Assembly (NCBI RefSeq): GCF_010015445.1
Contig: NC_053133.1
Coordinates: forward strand, 23,021,922 to 23,085,921
Direction of reading: 5' to 3'
Length of the DNA stretch: 64,000 bases
DNA from: Perca fluviatilis
Taxonomy: Eukaryota; Chordata; Actinopteri; Perciformes; Percidae
The first letter of the stretch is position 1. Every line of letters starts with the position of its first letter. The translations under genes were made by a program, and so were the position numbers. Shown one piece after another: positions 47,201-54,621 of this stretch. Below the pieces are notes generated by a model, which did not search any database, was not told where the DNA came from, and was given only the letters and a program-made list of their open reading frames with translations.

Positions 47201-48391
47201 GATCGTGGGTTTTTTACATCCGGCTACATGATGGAATATCACAATTTTCATTTTCAAATGTTTCTGAAATCTGTCAACATCAGAGAACGAAACCTTATGT
47301 GTGTAGTCAAAACCCAAATCACTATGCAGATGCTTAGCATAATTCATCTTCTCATCATGCGACCATCTGCTATTTACATAATGTGCCAGGCAGAGAGAAA
47401 AGCAGAGATTGTCGTTACCAGCGTTATTCTTGGGGTTATACAAAGCATTACCTTTTTCTGACAATATTTGATCGTAACCAATGCTTCCTAGTTTTCGACG
47501 TCTCCCGACACCCCCTCCCGACATATTGCGCGCTATTGTCACAATTAATTCTAAAGAGTCATCGGTCAGTGAATTATCGTTACTCTGCATTGCTTGTGCG
47601 ACTTGCTCCAGAAATGTGTCTGTGTTATAGCCATCGCCTGAGTTCAACATTGTTTGGATAGGGACATCTACGGCTGGCCCCCTTAACTCAACATTTAAAA
47701 CGCTGTCCTGTGTTGCATTGCCCAAAGCCCTCGCTATTAAATCTGTTAAGGTGCTATACACCCTTTCAGGAACACTACCGATATCAGTCAAATCAATATT
47801 TCGCAGGTCGACATCTTGACGAAATTCAGCAGCATTAAAAAGGGGTATCTGTCTGGATGCTATTTCGGATGTTACCTTAGAAACGCGCCCCGCACCACAC
47901 TGCACACCACCCTGAGGATTTTCTGTGGGTGATGGAGGGGTACTATAAGCGCTTGTGGACGGTTGGGGACCGGTCTGTTCATCTGTACAGGATCGTTTTG
48001 ACGGCTGAACACTCGGAAAACATGCAGGTCTCTTATTACTCTGATCTATGTCTGGGGGGTCTGTATTTGATGATTGTGTAGCGTCTGTATTGGACGGTGT
48101 ATTGCTGGAATACACGTCTGAAGGACCATTATGTGACAACTGTTCAGGGGACGGACTATCTAATTCTTGTGTTTTCTCACTGTTGCTTTCACTAGCGCTA
48201 GCACTAGGCATAGATTGGGCCCAGGCTTCGAATATTTTGGCATGTATAGCACACAAACGTGCAAAATCCTGAGGATTGCTTACTGCTCTTGTGTAATCGT
48301 CCTCGCATGGCCATTCTAGTTCCTCGTCACTACTATCGTCACACACACCTAAGGGTTCAGATTTTTTTGTTTTTTTGGGTGGCGGTGGCAT
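44232..48391 (-). CDS. polB: protein-primed family B DNA polymerase
   Basis: About 1,380 codons from ATG 48391 to TAG 44232, in two long frames (48391-46799, 46928-45018) plus pieces. The N-terminal part has an S/P-rich low-complexity region (about 55-165), then NLCFSLCLAHYVN (328-340) and HDEHYYLIV (414-422), an OTU-like Cys/His arrangement, then a Cys-rich knuckle (434-483). The second frame has Exo I IFYDFET, Exo II FIAHNASGFDS and Exo III YCVND, an HG..C insert (GCFFHGCDKC), and motif A YYDFTSLYP. Past 45018, motif B (LLLNSLWGKFA, about 44950), motif C (YVDTDS, about 44680) and LGDLTDEL (about 44610) lie in shifted frames. Breaks are near 46850, 45020, 44935 and 44650. It replicates the linear genome from a terminal protein. 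Confidence 0.93.
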
Positions 48392-48451
48392 TTTCTTTTT
48401 AATTTTTTTTAAATTTTTTTTATATTGTACACAAACTATAGCCTGTTTTTT

Positions 48452-48989
48452 TTACTGTGGGGGCATATTCATAGTCTTTTTAAGGCATACTATCATAGGT
48501 ACAATCAGCGTATTGAGAGAGCTGACCTGATTGGCCAGCGTGGTGCCAAAACCTGTGACCAAATCAACCAAATGCGTGTTAGCTCTGACCTGGCTGGCCA
48601 GCGTTGTTCCGAAGTCTGTGACCAAACCAGTCAATTGTGTGTTAGCTGTTTGCAAGACATCTAATTTATTCTATATATTCTGCTAGATACAAAAGGGTTT
48701 CTCACCTCTGCAACTGTGTTAGGATCATAAGATACAGTGGCCGGGTAAGATGAAACCGGAACAAAGGAATGGTTGCGTCTTTTGGGCGGGAAGCCTTTCT
48801 GGTATGGCTCAGGCTGTAATAAGCATTAGATTAGATGCATTAGATTATTTTTTTTTTATACAACACAGCATTTTACCGTTTTTCTTTTCAACTCACCTCA
48901 ATAAATTGCTTCTTATGCTTACGATGGTGAACGTTTTTAGGGGTAGCAGCTTTCACAGAGAGGTTTAGAGAAGCACGACCTTTTATCAT
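48452..48989 (-). CDS. spliced coiled-coil, fibre-like protein
   Basis: Exon 1 is 48989-48897 (31 codons, basic: MIKGRASLNLSVKAATPK). It ends GAG before donor GTGAGT; an 83-bp intron follows with acceptor gcttattacag. Exon 2 starts at 48813 (36 codons to 48706) and contains PPKRRNHSFVPVSSYP. A following 67-residue segment (48655-48452) has two 21-residue repeats, LVTDFGTTLASQV and LVTGFGTTLANQV, equal to three heptads each and suggesting a trimeric coiled coil. Between exon 2 and this segment either a one-base indel near 48668 or an improbably short 35-bp intron must be assumed. The layout (basic PV-type tail, then repeated stalk) recalls adenovirus fibre or pIX. No knob domain follows. Confidence 0.6.
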
Positions 48990-49181
48990 GGTTGATTTCA
49001 GCCCTATTGTGCTATCGAGTAGCCATCACCCTTTACGGATCCTTTGTTCAGGAACGGATTGTCTAGACACAGAATATATATATATATTAGAGGACTAGAA
49101 ACACGGTGATAAATTAAATAGTAATAAATATTACAGCCTGAAAGAGATAAATAGCCCCATAAATACCTGTTTCCAACGTTC

Positions 49182-49427
49182 TTATTCCTTATTAGAAGGA
49201 CCTTTTGTTTTATGTTCTGGTGTGTTGGGGTCTGTAGGATCGGGCTACACAGCTCTTTTTTAAAAAACAAAAAACAAAAAATTAATGAAAACACAGTACT
49301 AAATCAATTAATGCTGTAGTGTATAATATATTTATAGGTTTTTACCTTGTGGTATAAGTGTTTCATCAACTAACACAGCCACATTGTCCCAGCTCTTTGT
49401 AAAATCACCTAATGACCCAAACTGCAT
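49182..49427 (-). CDS. small two-exon gene, 43 residues
   Basis: Exon 1 (49427-49346) encodes MQFGSLGDFTKSWDNVAVLV and ends CAAG before donor GTAAAA. A 114-bp intron ends cctacag. Exon 2 (49231-49182) keeps the frame, reading DPNTPEHKTKGPSNKE before TAA. Phases match (1 into 2). A second acceptor 15 bases upstream would change the frame and stop quickly. An ATG leader exon lies upstream (49527-49515), so this could also be an internal exon. Acidic and charged, no domain recognised. Confidence 0.4.
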
Positions 49428-49514
49428 TATACAACAAAAAAAAACTTTTAAGTCACAAATGACTGAATGAATTAAACACCTTACAATAAGCTTTTTTTTT
49501 TTAAATTTACTCAC

Positions 49515-49671
49515 CAAACGCAGCCATTTCTGTAGAAACGAATCCTCTTTTCTTCAGAGGTCTTTGTTGAGGAAGCCTGAGAAAACGAGGGAAAATTTTT
49601 AGCTAGCACCTTAGCTAAAACTGCAGGTAAAAAGTGAGCAGTCAGCCTTGAAAACAAGGGTTTTTAAACAC
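49515..49671 (-). promoter_or_regulatory. right promoter/leader module R1 with coding leader exon
   Basis: On the minus strand GTGTTTAAAAACCCTTG (from 49671) provides a TATA-like box, followed by AAGGCTGACTGCTCACTTTT and a leader ending in ATGGCTGCGTTTG at 49527-49515. A perfect donor, GTGAGT (49514-49509), follows at once. The left early gene starts ATGGCTTTCCCCGCATTTGG, so the two modules share even the first codons. The transcript probably feeds the minus-strand genes. Confidence 0.65.
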
Positions 49672-49892
49672 CACAAACCACCCCTTTATGACGATTTAAC
49701 ACCCACAACAATAGACCTCACATTTACAAGCTAACCACTGGGCTAACACGTGTTTTTACTATCGTCATATGGTACACCCCGCCCGCTTACCAACACCACG
49801 GTCAAAGTTTTAGCTAATTCATGAATGACTGAATGAATTAAATATCTTTGAACATCACGTTAAACATAAGAGGTGCTTTTAAATTTACTTAC

Positions 49893-50079
49893 CACTAGTA
49901 GGTATTGCTGAAAAACGAAAACCTGCGTTGCTTTCACCAAGAAGAATTAAAAAGTGAAACTCCAGAGGTTTTTTTTGATGAGGAAAAACGTGGTAGCTAT
50001 CTAGCTAGCTACCAGACTAGCTAGAAAAAAGCATCTAAAAAGAGACAGCTAGCATGAAACAAGGGGTTTTAAACAGTGC
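49893..50079 (-). promoter_or_regulatory. right promoter/leader module R2 with non-coding leader exon
   Basis: GTTTAAAACCCCTTGTTTCA (minus strand, from about 50075) repeats the left module nearly exactly. The leader continues with CTCTGGAGTTTCACTTTTTAA, also shared with the left end (26129-26150), and ends TACTAGTG before donor GTAAGT (49892-49887). It has no ATG near its end. A third, TATA-less partial repeat (shared gctagctagc...taccacgttttcc text) lies at 50100-50200. Confidence 0.6.
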
Positions 50080-50346
50080 ACTGCTGAAAAAGGATTCCTC
50101 TTTTTTTTTCTTCTCACAAAAAAAAGAACAACTCACTGGTATTGATTGTGGAAAAACGTGGTAGTAAGCTAGCTAGCTAGCAGAAAAGCTAAAAGTGTGC
50201 AGACCCCCGGGTAGTACGACAGAGTGACCTCATTCGGCGGTTTGTTGAGGCCGCCTCAGCTCAAGGCCACAAGACCCTCGTTGCAGGGGGCGTCGACCCG
50301 CAACACCGAAGGTCATCACATCCGCTAGATGCACTACCATATTCGG

Positions 50347-50460
50347 CCACTAGATGGCGCTCGCGGGGTGCCGACGTTCGACCGCGACGTCATCACATCC
50401 GCTAGATGCGTGCGCGCACCGACGATTAGATGCACTAACATATTCAGCCACTAGATGGCG
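50347..50460 (+). promoter_or_regulatory. two CTCF-core-like sites, right TIR
   Basis: CCACTAGATGGCG occurs at 50347-50359 and 50448-50460, 101 bases apart. It is the same 13-mer as in the left TIR in the opposite orientation. Confidence 0.6.
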
Positions 50461-50546
50461 ATCGCGAGTAACGACGTGCGGCCGCGACGTCATCACGCAC
50501 GCACATATCATCAGTTGGCATGGCAGGTTTGCGTGTGCGTGTGAGA

Positions 50547-50585
50547 TGACGTCACACATGCACGCGCAAAACCGCCATCTTTATA
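50547..50585. promoter_or_regulatory. TIR CRE/ATF, YY1-like and TATA sites (right)
   Basis: TGACGTCA at 50547-50554 and the inverted CCGCCATCTTTATA at 50572-50585 mirror the left arrangement and spacing. Confidence 0.6.
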
Positions 50586-50761
50586 CTACTACTGGGGACA
50601 AACACTAACTCGAGATCTCGAGTTTCAAAGTCGAGATCTCGAGTTTCAAAGTCGAGATCTCGACTTTCAAAGTGAACAAAGTGATCCAGTCCAGAAGTCA
50701 GCGGGAGGCGGAGATTTCCGGCCGGGTGCAGCGTGTCCTCCCCCGGGGAGGAACACAGCCT

Positions 50762-50893
50762 CGCCTCGTTGCTGCACCGGTCCCAGCTAATCCAGATGGC
50801 AGCGGGAGGCGGAGATTTCCGTGGCCGGCTACAGCGTGTCCTCCCCCGGGCATGAACACAACTTTGCCTAGCTGCTGCGGCGGTCCCCCGGTC
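50762..50893 (+). pseudogene. mrps28: mrps28-like fragment, short N-terminal pieces
   Basis: The plus strand reads ASLLHRSQLIQM at 50762-50797 and a second, stop-containing version (FA, stop, LLRRSP) at about 50864-50890. Both resemble the ASLLRR..LIQ segment seen on the minus strand in the neighbouring larger fragment, so the same gene segment has been copied more than once. Too short to stand alone. Confidence 0.4.
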
Positions 50894-50921
50894 ATGTTTC
50901 GTACCAGCAGTAGCCTATGGC

Positions 50922-51190
50922 CTGGGGCTCCAGCTGCGTGGTGTCGGTTTTGGCTCCCAGGAAGCAGGCAGTGAGCTCCAGATCCTGCAGCCACAAACGG
51001 ACTCTGCTGCCCCGCAATACATCCTCTCCGTCCGCCTGCCACCGGCAAAGGCAATAGAACTTTCCGCAGAGAATCGACGTACAGGTCGTCCTGGACTACG
51101 TGTAAGATCTTTCCGATCACCAGTGTCTTTGTCCGGTCCGATCTGGATCAGCAGGGACCGGCGTAGCAGCGAGGCAAAGCTGCCGGCGGC
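50922..51190 (-). pseudogene. mrps28: captured mitochondrial ribosomal protein S28-like fragment
   Basis: Read on the minus strand from 51190: [19 protein letters not shown], then in the next frame [17 protein letters not shown], and after another shift [20 protein letters not shown] and [20 protein letters not shown]. The order and wording match the conserved core of vertebrate MRPS28 (bS1m), a mitochondrial small-subunit protein with an S1-like fold. Two frameshifts make it non-functional as written. It sits inside the viral TIR, so it is a host sequence captured by the element or by a nested derivative. Confidence 0.75.
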
Positions 51191-51224
51191 GGCGTCTCTT
51201 CCCCCGGGCAGGAACACAGCTGCC

Positions 51225-51334
51225 CCCCGGGGCAGCAGAGTCCGTTTGCGGCTGCAGGATCTGGAGCTCACTGCCTGCTTCCTGGGAGCCAAAACCGACA
51301 CCAAGAAGCTAGAGCCCCAGGCCGTACTGCAAAC
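51225..51334 (+). pseudogene. mrps28: second mrps28-like fragment, inverted relative to the first
   Basis: The plus strand reads [20 protein letters not shown] followed by an LEPQAVL-type ending, repeating the C-terminal part of the 50922-51190 fragment on the opposite strand. The two form the 95-base arms of the fold-back. This copy reads without a frameshift. Confidence 0.7.
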
Positions 51335-51584
51335 TCGAGATCTCAACTTTGAAACTCGAGATCTCGAGTTAGTGTTTGTCCCCAGTACGTGTTTATTTTA
51401 TTTTTTTCTCCTTCGTTTTTTTTTTTTTTCATTATTTTTTTTTTCTCCCTCGCAAACTCGAGATCTCGAGTTTCAAAGTCGAGATCTCGAGTTAGTGTTT
51501 GCCACCAGTACATGTCAAGTCGTTTTTTTTTTTTTTTCTCCTTCCGATTTTTTTTTCACTCCATGTCACCTCCGGGGCTCCGTA

Positions 51585-51590
51585 GTATTA
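51585..51590. repeat. 6-bp target-site duplication, right (GTATTA)
   Basis: Exact copy of 25264-25269, directly after the right terminus GGCTCCGTA. Confidence 0.93.
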
Positions 51591-52090
51591 ACTACAACAA
51601 TATTCAAGCAAATATTGAATATACATTTGTTACTTGTAATGTCTGCCTTTTGTTTCCCTAATACTCGGAAACTGCATTAAAAGAGATCAAATTTCCTCTA
51701 TGTACATAAAGCCCCTAAAATAAATCCAGAGCTTTAATATTTCATTTTAAATACAATATAGCGGAGCACAAAGGCAACACAAAATGTATCTCTGTCCAAA
51801 TACGTATGGACTGCACTGTATGATGTGATGATGGCAGAGCATCCGGCAGTTGGAGAGCTACTATGTTATGAATATGTCCTTCTACTGCCTTTTTATGACA
51901 CGATAGGCCGGCAAACACACATTCCTTCCAGCACAAAGAACATCAAAGTTTCACCCATAAAACTTTTTATTACTCAAACTAACCACATATTACATCTCAA
52001 ATCACAGATTTAAATGCAACACACAGTTCCTACTCTTGAAGTTGGAAAAGTCTGCTAGGTATAATTTAATTTAATTTAAAGAAGTAAAAA

Positions 52091-52147
<57 letters not shown>

Positions 52148-52749
52148 CGCTGCAGTCTCATAAATGCAGATGGCAGCTAGACGGTAGAAAATCGTCGCTG
52201 TTAGCCTGTGGAAAACCCTGAGAACAAAAGCATGAGCATCCATCAGGCTGCTGTTGAATAGAGCTCCCTCTGGGGAGCCAGAGCAAACAGGCCTCTCTTC
52301 TCTCTGTCTCTGCTGTAGCACTCGCTACATAATATGGATAAGCCCTCCTAGCCATCCGACTGTGCACACAGAGTAAACAATTACGTCTCTTTTTCATGCT
52401 AGGGAGAGAGCTGGAAAGATTCAGTTGGTATTCGACTCCCACCTGGGATTGTTGTGTTAAAAGAGCGAGAGCGTTGGAACGTCACCCTGACCTTGCTGGC
52501 AGAGCTCTCTGGAGCTCTTTCATGTCTCGCGACAGCCAGTCATAGGCTAATTGTAGATTTGAATCTTGAGCTTGACCAAATGACACTTGGAGTTCGGATT
52601 ACCAATTAGGCGAGGAATTAGGCGAGGACTGTAAAGGGAGTTGGAGACGGAAGTGTTTGAGTAGCCTTTTCTGAGCAGCTGTTTGGAATTGTGTTTGTTT
52701 ATGCAATGGATAAGTTGTGAATGTTCCCTGAGATTTCTCGCCACAAAAT
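51591..52749. other. gene-free host flank
   Basis: No exons recognised. A GA microsatellite lies at 52094-52142. Confidence 0.5.
52094..52142. repeat. (GA)n microsatellite
   Basis: A GA run of about 49 bases. Confidence 0.95.
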
Positions 52750-52807
52750 GATCCTTACATTTTAACAGCCACTGGCTCGCGCCAGTGGCTGTTAAAATGT
52801 AAGGATC
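52750..52807. repeat. 58-bp perfect palindrome
   Basis: 27-base arms (52750-52776 and 52781-52807) are exact reverse complements around the four-base spacer TCGC. The arm ends in CAGCCACTGGC. Confidence 0.95.
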
Positions 52808-52889
52808 GTGCTGGGTTGAATATGGGAATGATGGGAATGATATGAAAGGTTGAATTAAGTGGTTTAGCTATAAGGCATACTGCTTTACT

Positions 52890-53095
52890 TCACTCTGCAG
52901 GGTGCTTCAGTGTTCAGAGAGACCATCTCATAAGCAAGAGGTCGCAGGTTCAATCTCTGTGGGAGCCGAGAAGGCCCATCTCTGCTCAATCATCAGCGTA
53001 GAGCTTGAGTAAGACGTTGAACCACTATCTGCTCTAATTGTAATTCGCTCCGGATAAGAACACCCTCTAAGTGCTTAAAGGAAAATCCACCTCTG
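52890..53095 (+). mobile_element. tRNA-derived SINE fragment
   Basis: Contains gcaagaggtcgcaggttcaa (B-box-like), gagaaggcccatctctgctc and a tail ctaagtgcttaaagg, text I recognise as a fish SINE. Diverged and 5'-worn. Confidence 0.6.
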
Positions 53096-54414
53096 AATAC
53101 CCTTACACTGTTATAGTAGGCTTAGTGAAAGTTCAATCAGGATGACGACTTCATTGACGAATTAGCCCTCTTCCGCTTTAATTCGCAACAAGAAGACAGA
53201 ACTCCTTTAGCTTGCATCATTCAATCAGCTCAGCTTAAACCTATCTACTCCTTCTCCCACAACCACTGGGGAATCAATCACAAATCAATGCGCTCTTTAT
53301 TACGATAAAAAGGCTTGTGTAATACGTTGCTGTCATTGTAGGTGTTTGTGATCTTAACTATATCATCACCTGTGTTGAGGTTCTACCGTATTTGGTCTCC
53401 CAGTATGGAGACAAACCATTATTTTTGACGCATTATTGGATTTGTCAACTGAGTAGTGGCTTCCATTTGAGACCCCATCATTTTGATAATTAAGAAATGT
53501 TATTAAAATAATAATTAAAATAATCTCAACCTGCAGTATTTATTGCGTGAAGTTATTTCCAGCCAAACAGCTGACAAACTGCTGTGTTTCTGTGACTAAA
53601 TGCAACATATTATGGCCGCACATCACTGTGGCTGTTTGAGGCGACCTTTGCATAGCAATTAATAACTGTTGCTTTTTGATCGCATTAGACACTGCCCTGT
53701 ATTTTTACAGGTTAAAAATTGCAAGTGCAAAAAGAGGCTTTTGCTCTTTAACAGATAATCTGATATTTACAGTTGATGGTTTACGCAGATGAAACATTTT
53801 AATAGCTTCAGTAGAAATGTCTGCATTCGATCATGTAATTCAAATATGGCCAGCTACCAAGGGAAATTAGGAAAATACCTCATAAAACAACAAATTGAGC
53901 AGGGCATGTGTTGAAATAACTGCTTTAGTTCTTAAGGGTCAGTCATACCTTAAAATATCAGCAAACGTCTGTGTCGTCTTTGCTTCTTAAAAGATAAAAC
54001 ACTAGGGGCTTCTGTGCAGTTGCCCCTAAGATTTGATTGTGAGTTAAGTCACAAATTGTTGTCTGAGTATCTTCTTTCTATTCCTTCTGTTCAATGGCCT
54101 TGGAGCTCAGCTGAAAAGATAAAAGCGAACAGCACATGTGCAGTCTCACTAAAGGTTGACTTGTGAGGTGCAGACTGCATTGTCTCCAGGCTTCAGTAGG
54201 ACTCCCATGGGTTTCCCATTATCTTCCCTGAGATGACAATTTCAAACTCAGTCAGTTCTCCAGCTACAACCAGGCGACTGAAAGGAAGACAAGAAACAAC
54301 AGTGGCAAAGGAGACGGGGGGTAAAATGTGATATCTTTAAGAATTTTCCTTTCATTTGGTATTGAATGCACTGACACTTTGACCATGTCAGAGACCAGTC
54401 ATGCAAGATGATTT
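53096..54414. other. gene-free host flank
   Basis: No exons or RNA genes seen. Confidence 0.5.
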
Positions 54415-54621
54415 GGTAACACTTGAAGGTATCTACATAAGAGTGACAAGACACAGTCATGAACACATGAACCCCCAACCATAACTTGTCATGACAAAAA
54501 CCGAATGACACTAAAAGAAGCGTTATGTCATAAACGTTTATGACTTGTTTATAATGTTTATGACACGTTCATGACAGTATCATGTCACTCTAATGTAGAT
54601 ACCTTCAAGTAAAGTTTAACC
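54415..54621. mobile_element. MITE with long inverted termini
   Basis: The left end GGTAACACTTGAAGGTATCT is answered at the right by the reverse complement of aggtatctac...cttgaagg with AAAGTTTAACC, about 30 bases of near-complementary termini in a 207-bp element. The interior has ATGACA/TGTCAT-type inverted repeats. The superfamily is not determined. Confidence 0.75.

Larger units (their letters stand above)
50591..51386. mobile_element. fold-back insertion carrying captured host-gene pieces
   Basis: Absent from the left TIR, where TACTGGG joins AGTAGTATAAAG directly. Here the join is replaced by about 0.8 kb bounded by inverted ends: ACTGGGGACAAACACTAACT at 50591 and its reverse complement ending at 51386. 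Inside both ends lie CTCGAGATCTCGAG palindromes. The GC-rich core holds a further inverted repeat of about 95 bases (50916-51014 against 51228-51326) and direct repeats of about 100 bases (near 50692 and 50800). The ends resemble the element's own TIR motif at 25336, so it may be a rearranged or nested non-autonomous derivative. Confidence 0.8.
25270..51584. mobile_element. adintovirus/Maverick-Polinton-type endogenous element, complete
   Basis: The span is bounded by inverted termini TACGGAGCCCCGGAGG and a 6-bp GTATTA duplication. It carries the full hallmark set: chromodomain integrase, protein-primed DNA polymerase B, packaging ATPase, adenain-type protease, double-jelly-roll major capsid and penton-like minor capsid. 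Genes converge on an AT-rich centre (near 32700-33300 and its duplicate at 41830-42430). The assembled length of 26.3 kb includes an apparent 9.1-kb duplication around an N gap; without it the element would be about 17.2 kb. The intact ends argue for a fairly recent insertion. It could be a captured virus or a self-mobilising transposon; such elements are considered able to be both. Confidence 0.95.
50285..51584. repeat. right terminal inverted repeat with internal insertion
   Basis: Inverted counterpart of 25270-25876. It shares the terminus, the poly-purine/pyrimidine tracts, the palindrome clusters, the TATA/YY1/CRE box and the repeat units. It differs by having two rather than three CTCF-bearing repeats and by about 0.8 kb of extra DNA at 50591-51386. 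Confidence 0.92.

Noticed and set aside
46919..47461. 180-residue plus-strand frame opposite polymerase B
   Set aside because: It lies wholly antisense to the polymerase N-terminal region, which has clear motifs on the minus strand. No domain or start context supports it.
50926..51346. Long minus-strand frame of 143 residues in the fold-back as an intact gene
   Set aside because: It crosses the inverted arms and changes frame relative to the mrps28-like similarity, so the pieces are treated as pseudogene fragments.
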